Assembly (NCBI RefSeq): GCF_052857255.1
Contig: NC_135502.1
Location: 154,483,599-154,547,598, forward strand
From: Amblyomma americanum
Taxonomy: Eukaryota > Arthropoda > Arachnida > Ixodida > Ixodidae
Length of the DNA: 64,000 bases
Direction of reading: 5' to 3'
Shown: positions 11,870-25,369 of the stretch, one piece after another
How positions within the stretch are numbered: the first letter of the stretch is position 1
How the letters are laid out: each line of letters opens with the position of its first letter
The notes under the pieces: model-generated
Told to the model about the DNA's origin: nothing
The model's input: the letters and a program-made list of their open reading frames with translations, nothing else
Databases searched by the model: none
Made by a program: the position numbers and the translations under genes

Positions 11870-14000
11870 CTGAATTGGAAAATGGATGCACTAAGAGGTA
11901 ATTGCTGGCTTTAGCTGGATTTATCTCAGAGACATATATTCACTCCATAAGTTTATGTGAGAATTACGACTCAGGTTTGTTAGTGGTTTGTAAAATAAAA
12001 CCGTCAAACAAAAGATAATGACAAATATACAAGACGTGACCAAATAATTGTAGATGTCTTCATGTGAAAGTTTATTTACAGGAGGTTAATTGATGGGTGT
12101 TGTTAGCTCGTGCGAGGATAAAAACAGCTTAAAGGCCTTGGCTCTATGTGCAGCGCGGCAGTACATGATCATTGAAGTTACCCATAATAAACAACTTACA
12201 ATATTTCTCATCCCAGGGAAACATAAGACTGACAGTACTTAGCAGTCGTTTGCCCTGAAGCTTGGATTCTAAGTGCTGAGGCCTAAGAGATGCTGATTCA
12301 GTATAGGCATTCGTGGGTGCCGTCACATTTGCGATCGTCCACGAATCCTCTGGTTGTTTCTATTGAAAGACGAAAATTTTTATGTCTTAACTTATAGCCT
12401 TCACTGAAAGCATTTTGCATGAAAATAAGCTTGAATTGAATGCTTTCTGGCCTATTGTTCAGCTGACAGATGCATGATGGAAGTTACTGTCAGAGTCAAT
12501 CATGTAGCCTATAATGAGCCCCTCTTTTCTTTTACCTTCTCTGATCTCTTGCCTAGCTGTTATGCATACTGTTTTGCAAATCACGTTCTAACTTCGGCTA
12601 CTTCAGTTCACATGTAAAAAATTTTGGCTACTTTTTACTAAATCATATATGTTCTTGAGCTCTCGTTTGCTAGTTTTGCTACATGCTTTTTAAAAAGAGT
12701 TTGTGGGATTGAATATGACAAAGCATATTTTAGCAACTTTTTTTCACACTTAGCAGGGACGGCCCAGTAGGGCCTGTAGTAATGGCTCGAAGCGGTTGCA
12801 ATGCTTTGTTGCATACATGTTGGGAGGGGTGGGGTCATGCCACTTGGGTGTTATGTATATATGTGGCAGTAAAGATTCCGTCTTTAGAAAAGGTGCCGGT
12901 GTGCCATACAATGCCAGCGAAGCTTAAAGAACACCACTTTGTCTAAACTAATTTGGAGCCCTCCACTACAGTGTCGTAAAGTCATTATTATCTGCCTGAT
13001 GTAAGAAGCGGTTCTTGCAAGTGATCTTCCTGCTTAGAACCAATCAACTGGTTAAGCTCAATCACTTAACTCGTAACCTACTCGGACATTTTTTGTAACT
13101 CAAACCCTAACACATAGATACACCGAAAGAATTGCATCTCACTGAAGACAGGGAGTGCTAGGCACCATCGTGGGCAGTGCACAGTACGCAGAATTTACTG
13201 TGGGTTTTGTATGTGTGCAAGTGTTTGCAGGTAATGTGTAGAGAACTGCACAAGAGGATCAGGATGTGCATAGCAAGCTATACCTAAGCAAAACTGATGT
13301 GCGCTCAGGCAGCTTTAATTTCAATACATTCAGCAGGAAAAATAATCTGGCAGGTTTTTTGTACTTCTGTTGCGGTTTTACCAGTGCCAAGGTTCAGAGT
13401 ATCTTGTTTAAGATTTCCTTTTGAATCATTAACATTCCAGCCTTGTCGTTTTGTATGTGGCATTCAGCTTAAAATAAAGTTCAGCATTCGGCATTTTATG
13501 CTGCCAAAATAGGAAGAAAGGAGGAGGAATGGTCTTGTAAATAGGTGCGGCCAGCCAGTTCGGTACTTTTCTGTACCCTGTGCGCATAAAAAGTCTCAAT
13601 ACATAGATTTTGTCACCCTGAAATATACTCGCATCAAATATTTACATCTTACCTCCTTTTTGGGCCGATCTTTACGGACATCTTCTAATAATTCCGGTAA
13701 TTTCTTAATTCCTCTTATATTTTTGTTTTCTGCAGCAGTATAAGTTTCATATCAACTTATTTCTCTATGTTACCAAGTATTAAAATCTCTGAGCAAGGTA
13801 ATGAATGAAATTACCCGAGATGCTAGAGTGCTGTTGATTGTCTATGAAACCTTGACTTTGTGTTAGGACCATCATGATCAATATCAGCTGCAACGCCAAA
13901 GTACGATAAGAATTTTTATTATGATGCAGGCGTACGCAGCTGGGGTGCAAATTTATGCAGTTAGCTACGGATACAAATGAAAAAACACTTAACGCAATAA
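11870..14000. other. A/T-rich DNA, nothing recognised
   Basis: No convincing exon or element. A 71-codon open frame at 13297 has no family likeness. Confidence 0.4.
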
Positions 14001-14005
14001 TTCAC

Positions 14006-14119
14006 ACTTTCATTCACATAGCACGATGAAGAGCAGGGGCAAAGGGAGAGGCACCTCAAAGCGTTTTTTGCCGTCTTCCCTTTTGTCCGTGTTCATCGTC
14101 ACACTCTGTGGATGAAAGT
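14006..14119. repeat. Imperfect hairpin
   Basis: ACTTTCATTCACATAGCACG ATGAA pairs with the inverse TTCATCGTCACACTCTGTGG ATGAAAGT, and CAAAGGGAG pairs with CTTCCCTTTTG across a GCACC-rich loop. Confidence 0.65.
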
Positions 14120-16245
14120 ACGAAATACTAGTTTATCGAGCAACTGATGTCAAGCAAATGAATGCAAGGGGCGTGCTTTATGTGAGCAGTATTGATTTAC
14201 TATAAAGCAGATGACACTTGATTTACTGCAGAGGCATTGCAAGTCGTAATGAATATATAGTACATGTTTGCACCCCTGAGCTAATTTTAATTACAGTATT
14301 TGCTAATTGTCATTGCACTGTGATTATCATGTATTTCACACAAATTTGTGATTTTGTTCTGTTGTTCTTCAGGCATTGTGGCGGCACAGCTGGAGTCGAG
14401 CTGCTATCAGGGAATTTCAACATATTCGACTTTGTCAGAGAAGATGCACGCCATGATGAAAGATGCGCCATCTTGACTATACTGCCGATTTTGTCTACCA
14501 AGAAAGCTAAGTATGCTTTTGAGCAAATGTGAGCCTTTTTTCTTTCTTTACGATAAGTGCTTGCTCTTCATCTTCGGCAAGAGCAGATATGATGTGGTTA
14601 TGTGCATGCTCCAGTGTACAATCATGTGAAACATTATGACACTGCGAGTGTCTGCCACACTACGCCTAACTGCGTGCAGGTGCCACCTGATGAAATGCTC
14701 GTGGCTTTAAGACCGGCGCACCGAGATTTTTGGGAGTTTAATGCACCTGTCTCGGCATCAGGAGTGCTTGCCGTTTTACACCATTCGGCATGCGTTCGCA
14801 GGGATCTCTTAATTTTGCTCACAATTGTATGTGCAAACTCGCAGTATCTCTATCAAGACATTGTACTGCACACCAACCGCAGCAAATTTAATGGTACACC
14901 AACCACACCATGAGACACTAAACCTAAGCAGACCAGCGCCGGTATCAGACAACCGGGTCAAAGCCCAGAACACCAGACCAGAACACACAAAAACACACCA
15001 CACTAGGCCACATCAGGACCCGTGTCTGAAATACTGGTCTGGTCGGAGCACCAGGCACGATCACACCAGAAAACACTACGACGGGTCACAGCAGAACCCG
15101 TGTCTAAAAGACCGGTTTGGTGTAAACACCAGAAACGGGTTGGGTTTTTTTTTTGTCTCGGATATATATTGCCTTTCTTTTAACTGTGCCTATGAACTGC
15201 TTGTGACGTATCGAGTCCTTTTAATATAATTTTGATGCACAGTGTTTTGTTCAGATGTAGCTTAATTTGAGCCCTCTACATATGTTGACTCCGCTTCAGA
15301 TTAAGTTGGAACTTTGAAATTGCCTCGTGTTGCGTTTGGATTTGTAGACCTGAAAGCTTCTATTTGTACAAGTGTAGTTGAAAGACGATTTGCTATAGAT
15401 AATATCAAGCCTACTACAAGAAATTAGCACAAGCATTAGCCTTGCTGTGCATAGTGGCAGCTGACAGTTATGTGTTGTATCACTCATGTAGCTCCAGAGT
15501 ACGTTTTTGTCATGGTTCAAGGTGGCCTTAAATAATGGCTTCACTTTTTTCCCCTTATGTTATTGTTTGGGAAGGACATTCCATTGAGTCATGCATAAAC
15601 GGAAGTTAATATGTTGGTGCAAGGATGGGCGTATAGAAGACTACAGCGAATTCTGTTATCGTTAGGCTGAGTCACACCACTGTGATTATAGGCCTGTTAG
15701 AGTCCTCTGTATGATTCTGTTCTACATGCTTCTGAATTTTTGTTGACTTGCACATGAATCCTCGAAGAGGTTGTTTCATTAAATATCATTGTTTGGTTTT
15801 CATGGCATAGTTTGCTTTGCACAATCTCTATAAATATTTCAGATCAAAAAGCTAGCACTCATTGGGGAGAGACACCAGATGAGGCTACAAAACTATCAAG
15901 ACAGTAGTGAAGACTCCTGTGGCCCTCAGGTACACATTGGAGGGGCGGGCGAAAAACAAGCATTTAAGTACCTACAGCTGTACAGCGCAGTTGTTGGCGA
16001 GTGCATGTGAATCTTCTGAAGGTTTTAGATATTTTGTGAACACACGTCTAATTGCAGGAAAAAGCTGCTTTCAATCCAACTGGTGTGGTTTTCAGCACTT
16101 CCATTATCAATTATTGTGTAGGCATCCAAATTTAAAGGACTGTAGGAATCAGATTTTTTGCTTGCGTGCTTTCTTCTTTAAAACTATTCATTAGGTATTC
16201 TATACATGTACAACCACTAAACAGTTTATCATTGAATTACTTCTT
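14120..16245. other. Possible spliced fragments, unassigned
   Basis: Segments 14373-14510 and 15842-15929 are bounded by fair acceptor and donor sites on the + strand (TTGTTCTTCAG/…AA-GTATGC; AAATATTTCAG/…CCTCAG-GTACAC). Their translations match nothing I know and do not join cleanly to each other or to 11.54 kb. Confidence 0.25.
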
Positions 16246-16247
16246 GA

Positions 16248-16498
16248 TGTTTCGGTTTCATCAGTCGAACTATGACTGCGCCGTGTAGTTGGTGTTTAAG
16301 TCACATGAGGCATAAAAAACGGCTATATATCTGCTGACAGGCTGCTTTTCTCATTCCAGGACCTAGAATTGGGTTGATTATATATCGTAGTGGATAAAAA
16401 CTACATTTCAGCGATTGTATTATTTTTTCTTGTTGCATCATGTGACCAAAACTTCAACTTCACGACAGTCACCTGTCGGTCGAGAGAAACCGAAACAG
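16248..16498. mobile_element. About 250-bp MITE, family M (GTTTCGGTTTC ends)
   Basis: The left GTTTCGGTTTC continues CGAACTATGACTG; the right end is its inverse (CAGTCACCTGTCGGTCGAGA, GAAACCGAAAC). The interior contains CACATGAGGC, shared with the copy at 48.1 kb. Confidence 0.65.
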
Positions 16499-16933
16499 CA
16501 TGAGAGCAGAAATTCAATTATCAATTATTTAGCGGGGTTGTAGGCAAATGCCACCGGTAATCTATGTGTTTTATTATCTAACACATCGTTTGTAAGAAGA
16601 AAACATGCAATAAATTTAGGTGCCTATAATCCTTTAATGGCTCATGCACCTTTCTGTTATTATTATGGATATTTATGCTTATTATGGTTACGGATATAAA
16701 TAGCAAGAGAAATTTGCTGATATTTAAAGCATTGCACATTGTAGCATTGCATAAGGTTATGAAGCATTTCATGGAGGAAGTGACTGTAATACTGTGCAAT
16801 GAGATTTTTATCCTCCATACTGAATATAAATTTGACATGCGTGTTCATTTGTTCACTTTTAAAGCTGCTGTGCAGCGCAGAATGCCAACAGCCACCATGG
16901 AAGGAATCAAAAACAGAGTGGTTGCGTTCCAGC

Positions 16934-16953
16934 GGGGGGGGGGGGGGGGGGGG
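16934..16953. repeat. 20-G homopolymer
   Basis: An uninterrupted G run; a matching 20-G run is at 63329-63348. Prone to sequencing error. Confidence 0.9.
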
Positions 16954-17279
16954 TCGAGAGGCCGGGATGGCGGTCGGAAAGCTCGGATGAAGGAGGTGAA
17001 CTCTTCATCCCAGTAATTGGGGCTTTGTGAACAAGAATGAACAAAATGTCTTGTAAAAACAAATAGATAAATGAGAAGTATTCGTACTTGCATTGTAATG
17101 TCAGATATGTGGAATGTAATTTCAGTAAAAAGATGTACACAAAGAATACTTATGAAGTGAAGAAAGACTCTCTGGGTTGGCAAGGTGGGACTTAAGTCTA
17201 ATTGGGTCGTTGGGCCCAAAGACATACAGCTATGGGTTCTATATGGGTTACCTTTGTTGACATCCCGCATGTACCTCCT

Positions 17280-17427
17280 AAGAAGCCCACTGGGACCAGA
17301 ACGGGCTAGCCTAAGAGGGCCCAGGACGCGCTAGCCTAAGGGAACCTGAAATAGGCTAGCCCAAGCGGGCCCGGTATGGGCTAGCCCAAGGAGGCCCGGA
17401 ATGGGCCAGCCCAAGGAGATCCAGCGC
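17280..17427. repeat. 25-bp tandem repeat, about 5 copies
   Basis: GCTAGCC (or GCCAGCC) recurs at 17305, 17330, 17355, 17380 and 17405, an exact 25-bp period, with GGGCCCGGTATGGGCTAGCC as a typical unit. Confidence 0.85.
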
Positions 17428-18177
17428 GCAGCTGCGTGGCGCTATGCAGTAAGCCCGCTGCGCTGCCCTTGTGGGCCCCCGATGCCGAGTTGAAAATGCC
17501 GCCGATATCCTACGTCGGGCGTCTATGGGCAGACCGTGCCGGGCTCACAAGGGCCCGCAATTCAGAGCTCCACTTGTGCTACTGTTGTATGTAAACAGAC
17601 AGCATACTTGTAAGCAGCTCAAGTAAATTTAAAAAAAATCAAAAATTGGCTGCATTTTACTAACTGATTTTAAAGATTTGCTTTCAACCGATGCATAGCC
17701 GCGGAACATGATAAAAAAGGAGGCCAGCTAACCTGTAGTGGACCGCCACATCCTAATAAAGATAAGGCTGGTAAAGCCTTATTAATGATACAAAGATATT
17801 CGTACTTGCATTTTCGGCGGCCAGCCCGCCCAGAGCATCAGTTAATCGATCAAATAGGTCATGTGGGGTGGGCACTACCCGCGTTTGCGGGGCACAGCCT
17901 TGAACCTTGTGTCTATAAATAACATGAAGTAAATCAGAAGCAAATAAAACATAACCCTTCCTGCAAGGGTAGGAAGAACCAGCTCGCGTCGAGGGCCTTC
18001 TGCCAGGTGCCTCCAGCACAACTACACTCCCACCGTCGCATTGAGCTCTCATTGGTATTGACGCCCTTTGGCACGTAAACCGTTATTGCTTTCTGACAAA
18101 CACGAAGGAGAACAAGAAGCAGCCGCGGAACCGCTATGCTTACGACGGTTGGTCGGGAAGCAAAAATAATCAGATTC

Positions 18178-19085
18178 ATAATAAACTGCACATCTACAAC
18201 CAAACATTTTAACTTTAACCCAAAGTTTCGAAGCCGACTCGGCTCCTTCATCAGGGGTGACTGAGGGCAGTAGCTAGCGTCTTTTAAGTATGGAGGGGAG
18301 GGAAGGGGGTCAAAGGAGCGACATCTGTGACGCGAAAGGCGCAGGGGAGGGGGAAGGGGGTTACCACGCTGGCGCACTGCAGGCAGGTGGTGAATGGCGA
18401 CTTTTTTTCGTTGAGTTGAAGAGCGAAGTCCCTGGGTGTATACTGGGGCAAGTTTAGTTTTGTGCGGTTGGTATTGTTCGGGGTAGTTTGGGTATGCCAG
18501 GATTCCAGAAGGAGTTTTTTGTGGAAATTTGTTTCGGTTTCGAGGATGCGGGTTTCTTCGAAGTTGATTCTATGGTCAGAGTTCTCAGAATGTTCGGCTA
18601 CTGGATTGGGTTCTCTTGCGGATTTGCGGACGTCGTTTTTATGTTGCCGAATTCTTTCTTTTTAGCTTGCGATGTAGCTTGCGTCGCAGTCGGTGCATGG
18701 AATTTTGTAGACACTGCCTTGGGCTCTTTCTCTCGGCGGCCGGTCTTTGGGAACAGGTAGGCAAAGCGCAACCGCATTTGTGGGATTGTGTGCAACCTGG
18801 AGGCCCGATTGTTTCAAGATTCGGGCGATGGTTTCGCTGACAACTATGACATAAGGTAAAGTGACGTATTTTGGTGGTGGCGTTGGTCTTTTTGCGTTAA
18901 TTTCTTGACAATGTTGTGTTTTTGACGTCGATTGGTTTTTGAATAAAGTCTATTGGGTAGCCGTTCATGATGAGTTCTTTGAATATCTTGCATTGTTCTT
19001 TTTTTTCTGTCGTTCTCTGCTGTTCTGTGCAGCCTGCATGAATTCCATTCTCCCAATATGGGCTTCATAGAGTGTGCCTTGTTGT
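18178..19085 (-). mobile_element. Penelope-like element, 5'-truncated, with GIY-YIG endonuclease remnant
   Basis: Reading the reverse strand from 19085, broken frames give RIHAGCTEQQ-like sequence, then GLQVAHNPTN-like sequence, CALPVPKDRPP-like sequence, and a GIY-YIG core resembling VYKIPCTDCDASYI. A C-terminal NEKKSPFTT block and a 3' UTR follow. Known: Penelope-like elements join a reverse transcriptase to a C-terminal GIY-YIG endonuclease. The reverse transcriptase part is absent. The 3' UTR (18300-18180) carries CTGATGA-stem-GAAAC, and two other copies of it occur in the window (28.95 and 41.8 kb). Several frameshifts; not functional. Confidence 0.65.
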
Positions 19086-19419
19086 TTACTTCCCATGTGT
19101 CATTTACCTTTCAAATCAATGTGTATTAACTTCATGCAGTCTCTATAGAGCTTGCTGACTTTTTTGTTTTATTTCACTCCTGCAAGCTCAGGAGGCACAT
19201 ATATATGCTGTCTCATATCCCTCTATCCTGACGTGGCTCCGCACCCAGCACAATCTAATAACGTGATCATGCGTTGATGTTTTAATGTTCTGTATCTTAC
19301 TTCTTACCAGAGTTCAACTGTATTTCAAGAATGAAGAGCACGGTCTAAGCTCAGTGAATAAGTCTAAATTATACCTTTCTCAATAATATAACTGATCGTT
19401 CTGCCCACAGCTACATACA

Positions 19420-21960
19420 CATCATAATATGCAGCAGTGAAAATTAATGCAGTATTTAGCAGCCTCACTATTTTTCACAATTTCCTTGTACTGCAGCACT
19501 CCAGGTTTATTTACTTGATTTTGCGCTCTCTCTGTGAAATTCTGTGTAGGTTCTTCTTTTTCTCCAAGAACCCGATATTCCTGCAGTATGTGTTGATGTG
19601 GTATTTGTATTAGACTAACGTGTGCTAATGTGAAGTCACACTGACGGTAGGCTGAACCACAGCGGCCTTTGGTTTTGTCTTGGAGAAATTTCAGGTACGG
19701 CATCTTTCCCTCCCCCATAATACTTTTATTATTTACTATCGAAGCGCAACAACAGGGTCTTATCGGCTGTGGCTGTATATTTCAAGAATGTTTTGGAAGC
19801 CCACTTTCTGTCTATGGGGTGACATGCGTTTCAGTAGGGACCTTATTTTTATATCTTTTGCGCGAAAAAGCATTGTTCTTCTCTCTCTGAGTGGCGGTTC
19901 ATCTGTTTGGACGTATAGACTATTTGCGGGGGATGTTCTGTATGCGCTGATTGAAAGCAGCAAACCTAGATTTCCTAAATGATCCAGTCGTTCAAATTGA
20001 AATGGTCTCGCCAACCAAAAAATATACTTAAATATTCTAAGCTAGAGCACACGTCACAGTGGTAAACTTGTATAAGATGTGTTCTATCGGATGACCAATC
20101 TTTATTGAAAGTACTTTGAGTAAGTTTGCAATGTGAGACCTTAATATTGATAGGGTTTATGTGAGCTAGAAATTTGCGTTTTTTGTCAAAGATCATAACT
20201 AGAAATTTGTGTTAAATCTACAAAGGCAATTTGATTTCGTTTGTTATCAAGATGGAATCGCTTTTTATGCCTCTTTTGAACCAGAAAAGAACAGCTACAG
20301 ATTTCTGTGTAGAACACTAGAATCCATTCCTAATCTTGCCACGCCACAAGTTTGTTTACTGTCAACAGTATTTCTCTCTCTCAAGTTACTAGATTTGCAG
20401 ATGTGATTGCTATTTGAAGGCCATCAACATATAGAGCCCTGCGGTAAAACATTTCCCTGGAAGATGTTCCTCGAAAGAGTTGAACCCAGGCGTAGTTGAA
20501 ATGAACAAGAAAAAATTTTCAAGCAGTTGAGCATTTGGGCACGTATACCAAGGTCCGCTATTTCACCTAGGAATCCGAGCCTCCACGTAGTGTCATAGGC
20601 TATTTCAGATAAAAGGCCATATTAGGCATTTTCATATCAAAGACTTTAAGGCAGTGCATGAATACGTCTCTGACTGCACATCCAAGGCGGATAAGATGGT
20701 CAGTTGTTGAGCAGGCATTTTAGAACAAAAACTCTACTCGTCGAGGTAAACTCGCGGTGTCAACTGTGGCGCGCGTATGACCTTCAGCAGACGGAACGGA
20801 GGTGCGTCGCAGCTGTGCTCGCTCGCAGCCTCGCTGCGCCGGTGAGCAGCGGGAGTTTAATACATGCTTCTTCGGCAGCGGTTGATCAGTCTTGCCATGG
20901 ATGAAGCGCACGGCGGTCCGAGCGCGTCAACACTTCGCCGGAGGCGCCAGGCTGACCATACTTGACAAAGCTGTCGCTCGTTTAACTAGGTTCAAGCCAG
21001 CCTTGGACATCCTAACTTTTTAAACTCACGCAGGTGCTTGTTAACAAGATCACGCGATTCCAGAACAAACACAAATCTGATATTAAGAATGCTTTCGAAG
21101 GATGATGCGAGAAGGCTAGTAAGAGTTCTGGAACTGTGACTGATATCGGAGGTTGCCACTTTTTTTATATTTCAAGAATGGTACAAGAACTGCTTTTTTT
21201 CCGGTCACAGGCATTTAAACAAAAACTTTTCTTAAGAGTTCCAAAAGTGCTTGTGTCTACAGATCATTCAGACAGATGAGATAGCAATATATAATGTATT
21301 CGGTTGACGGCTGCAGCGGCCTGTTTGTCCGCAGAAAGCACTAGATTTATTTCTTGGTTGGTAATTAATCTATTGAAAGGTTCGTTACTGCTTCTACTTG
21401 TCGGGAATCTGTTTTCGGCTGTGTTTTTGTGCTTTAAAGATGTCTGCGTGTAACGTGAGCAACGAGAAACTGTAGCGAAATGCTCGCCGCATATGTCTGC
21501 CCGTTGATCCATGCTTGGTTGTGTACCAGGGGTTGTCAGAAGAGGGGCTGTGTAGAGTGAATGCCTGCCATTTAGTTTACAAACCTGCTGCCACAATTGT
21601 TTATGTCACAGAGCTGTTTATGGACGGTACATAATTTTGCCAGGATTCTTTTCCGCAGTTGGAAGGATATTTAGCGCTTTAGGTCTCGCATGTTTGAATT
21701 GTATTATCTTCTCAAATCTTGGGTATCTACGAAAGATTAATATTTTTGCGCGGACTAGTTGGTGCATCATATAAAGTAGCTTATCCAGTGCTTTCGTGTG
21801 TCTCTTGTCCTTGTTTCTTTGCGCTGCCGCTTCTATTATCTAGGAAAGACACTCCATGCTTTATTAGGTACTTTTGTTGCCTCCTTACAATCTCGAGTGC
21901 ACCACATTTTGCAATTTTGACGCGTAACTCCTCAGTACTCCTGAAGAGCTAAGTGTGCCG
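19420..21960 (-). mobile_element. Degenerate non-LTR retrotransposon (Jockey/I-type ORF2)
   Basis: On the reverse strand, broken frames in order: CKLNGRHSLYTAPLLTTPG and RADICGEHFATVS (linker between endonuclease and reverse transcriptase; the same motifs occur at 33.7 kb), decayed reverse transcriptase, SSDRTHLIQVYHC, then ISAYRTSPANSLYVQTDEPP (after the reverse transcriptase). Many stops and frameshifts. Ends are approximate. Confidence 0.5.
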
Positions 21961-22189
21961 AACCAAGTATAAAAGCTGTGCATGTTTCATTAAGTTGTCC
22001 AACACTGACATTTTTTGAATACACTTAATCTGCTCAGTCTGTGGAATGAAGCCTTAAGCGGCATATTTTTGTCGGGCTGATTGCAGGCGAAGTTGATAAG
22101 CTGGTGAAAACTGGCAGGTGATCACGTGCATTTCAATTTCCTAAAAAGCCATTTAAAGATGTCTGAAAATTGATGGCGAAGTAAATAAT

Positions 22190-22434
22190 TTTATTTGATT
22201 TGATTTTAGGGGGTTTAAAGTCCCAATGTTGGTAAGGCTATGAGGGACGCCGTATTGAAGAACAACGCAAATTTCGAGCCCCTGCGGTTCGTTAACGTGC
22301 ACTCACATCGCACAGTACACGGCACTCTAGAATTTCGCCTCCATCGAAATCCGACCGCCGCGGCGAAGATTGAACCCTCGTGTTTTTGGGTCAGCAGGGG
22401 AGTGCCATAACCACTGAGCCAGTGCGGCGGATAG
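22190..22434 (-). mobile_element. Ruka-type SINE
   Basis: The same body (GTTAACGTGCACTCACATCG, TCTAGAATTTCGCCTCCATC) in reverse orientation, with a diverged head (GCCAGTGCGGCGG). No clear target duplication. Confidence 0.8.
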
Positions 22435-22752
22435 AACTGAAAGATATATCTAAACACCTCATTATCATTGAGTTGGCGGAGCAGTACGTGGGTTTCCCGG
22501 TGTTCAGGAAACATACTTTACTATATAGAATAAAATCATCCCTAACCTGAACTCCCGTATCTGATTTCTGACTTCTCCAAAAAGGGATTTCGTCTTCATG
22601 TCTACAACTACTAGATGAGTCTGAAAATTAGTGTAAAAGATTCTCTAAATCCTTGTTAGTAACTTCCAGCTCTAGCTTGAGGTATACAGAGCCCACTGTA
22701 ATGTTTTATATGTAATAGAAGCTGCTACAGCCTACAACCTAGTTTACTTTTG

Positions 22753-22992
22753 CCGCGGCGGTGGTTCAGTGGTTATGGCGCTCGGCCTTTGACCCGGAAC
22801 ACGCGGGTTGAATCCATGTCGCGGTGGGCGCAATTCAAAGGAGGCGAAATTATAGAGGCCCGTGAACTCTGCGCTTTCAGCACGCGGTAATGAACTCCAG
22901 GTGGTCAAAATTTTCGGAGCCCTTTTCTATGTCGGCCCTCATAGCCTGAGGCTTTAGGACGTTATGTTACCATGAACCATAATCCCCTATCT
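22753..22992 (+). mobile_element. Ruka-type SINE, diverged
   Basis: The head is GCCGCGGCGGTGGTTCAGTG with a B-box GGTTGAATCC. The body is mutated (GCACGCGGTAATGAACTCCA where others have GTGCACGTTAAAG). It faces the reverse copy 320 bp upstream. Confidence 0.75.
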
Positions 22993-23289
22993 TAGTTTTA
23001 ATTTTTATTTGACGAGCACCTACTGCACTTTACTGCTGTGCAATAATGGTGACGCTGCCCCAAAAGCATGCTCGCCTCCTCTCGATATCGGCGTACAACA
23101 ATATTATTCAGCACATTCGTGTGCTGCGGACCTTAATTTATTTATTAGGTAGAACTGGCGATAAGACACAGTGAAGGAAGGATTTCCTTTTCATCGTTTT
23201 ACTCGTCTTCACTCAGTTTAACAGAATTTTGTAATATATGTGTAAAGAAAAAAATTGGTTAGGTTTTCGTTCAACCCAGGGCTTGGAGC

Positions 23290-25200
23290 CTTTATTTTCT
23301 TTTTAACGATCTTAGGAGTACCGCTGTCTGCCCGACGTGGACAGATATTCGAGGAAGATCCCGCAGGAACACCTGCAATTTGTAGATGTTGGTGAGTTCG
23401 GACACCATTGGTTCCTGAGCATCCGCAGGAGGATGATAGCAAGCAGCGCGTCTTTACGGACCAGGGCACCCACGTTGAGGTGTGTGTGGCTGAGCCATGT
23501 CTGGCGAAAAGGGGATCTTAGCCGTTGGGCAGATGCCGAGCGTTTAAATCTTCAAGGCCCTTCGGCGGCACCAACATGCCAGCTCGGCCCCAGCTTCCTG
23601 TAGATGATACCTCCGGCCTTACGCGACCGGGGGAAACTGGCAGGCCCAATTTTCTATCCTCGCCTCTATCTTTCACTTTCCTATGCAGTTCTGAAATTCA
23701 CCTGTCTTCTATTAACTTTATTTTCCTTTTTTCCGGACCGCTAGGGTTAACCCTGTTTGGTCAGCCACCATGAGTTGCGTGATATTTGGTTATAATTTGG
23801 ATGTACAGCTGGCGAGGGCAGGAAATGCAAGTTCTTACGCCATCCCTTCGTTGAGCTCTGCAAGTGGGTGGCTCGCACCGCTGCCGGAAAATACATCGAT
23901 ATTATTGCTCCTCCACTCTCACAAAACGATCAACCTCAGAAAAAGCGCGTACCGAAGTAAGGGCTCACCTCATAACTAAAAAGAAGAGAGGTCTCCTATG
24001 CGCCTTCATAGCTCCGAAATCTCCGACTCATGCCTTGGGCCTTTACTACAAGGGGACAAAAGTAGGAGCGGCGACCTACTCCTCCAGATCCATGATTAAG
24101 CATATTTGAGAGTGTGAGATGTAACAAACTTTGGAAATAATGCTGTTTCTGTTAGCTCGCATCGTTTCTTGAACACAGCGAAAGATGTAAACCAGGAATA
24201 TGGTTTTTTGACTATCACCTAAGAAGCATTGTTGGAAGGCCTGAACTAAAAAAACCACTGAAGTCCTTCAAATAGCATCCGTTCAGAATCCGTAGAAGTA
24301 AGATATTTCAAGCTAACTGTACGGCCCTTTCTTCGAAATCCTCGGCGGTGCTTGAACGGCTAAAAATTTGGCCATGGCACTCACAGTTGTGGCGGCAGCA
24401 ACATATGTGCCAAATGTGCATCACATGACCATGAATCTGAGAATTGCAACTGTGCACCACAGTGCGTGGACTGTGAAGGGGCCCACCCCTTGGGCTCGAG
24501 GTAAGGTCCGAACAGAGAAAAAGACTACAACCATAAAAATAAGTTTCAAAAGAGAACATCAGTGATTCAGAGCAACACAAGGCACAATCCTGTTGACAGC
24601 AAGAGCAAATTTCGCCCAAGCTGAGCGACGGAGCCGTGCACCATACCGGCCTATGACAACTGCCCAGGCCGCACAAAGTGAGCCTTATGAAGGGTCATAC
24701 GCGCCCAGTGGAGACGAAACGCAGGCTGCCCTGCCGTTTATAAAACAGGGAGCACTGGCCCGTGACTCAGCACTCCGTACGACTTCCCCTCTCCGGGGAA
24801 AGCCTGAAACGCACACATTCTTGGCTCCTCCGCGGTCCTCCAGCGCCTCTGGTGAGGTGATGAACGTAGCTTCCAGTCTTCCAGCACTGCAGCGGCGGAA
24901 CCGCTGGCTTGAGTGAAAAAAAACAGAGCTCTGATTACGGCCCCAAAACGAAAGTCACTCTCTTCCATTTCAACCCATAAATATACTGCCTTGAAGTTTT
25001 CAGTACAGGGGAGCTGCAGAGGACTACTGCAGAATCTCAGTGACATAATACATAACCTAGGGTCAATGTCAGTCAGTAAGTCAGCCAGTTTTTATTTGCA
25101 GGAAAATCACATCATCCTGCGGGTGGCAGAGACTAAAGTCATGGTTGCCTGACGAGGTCTCTACCCACATAACAAAAGGAGCAACCTACAGCCGTACAGC
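23290..25200 (+). mobile_element. Degenerate LINE: 5' UTR, gag-like ORF1 and start of endonuclease
   Basis: The GC-rich 5' UTR (23300-23770) is shared with the copy at 31.0 kb (TCCTGAGCATCCGCAGGAGG here; CCTGAGCATTCACAGAGACA there). ORF1 shows a CCHC knuckle near 24405-24450 (CAKCASHDHESENC, Cx2Cx4Hx4C) and a second partial one. A segment near 25010-25100 resembles an APE endonuclease start (SCRGLLQNLSDIIHNLGSM). Frameshifts separate the parts. Confidence 0.55.
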
Positions 25201-25369
25201 AGAGAGCTGGTACAAAAAAGAAAAGCACCGTTAGAGATAGTACATGCATACAGAAAATATGGTTGTGCTAGGACAGTTTTTTTAAGTCACATAAAAGATT
25301 CGTTCAAATATCACGAAAACACATAAAAAGAAGTCAACAATTGAAAACAAAAATTTACATTTATCATTG

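Noticed and set aside
14373..14510. Exon-like segment with acceptor and donor
   Set aside because: Two frames carry stops, the open frame has no family likeness, and it does not join in phase to neighbouring candidates.
16934..16953. G-quadruplex regulatory element
   Set aside because: A bare 20-G homopolymer can fold as a quadruplex but shows no promoter or gene context, and such runs are often length errors.
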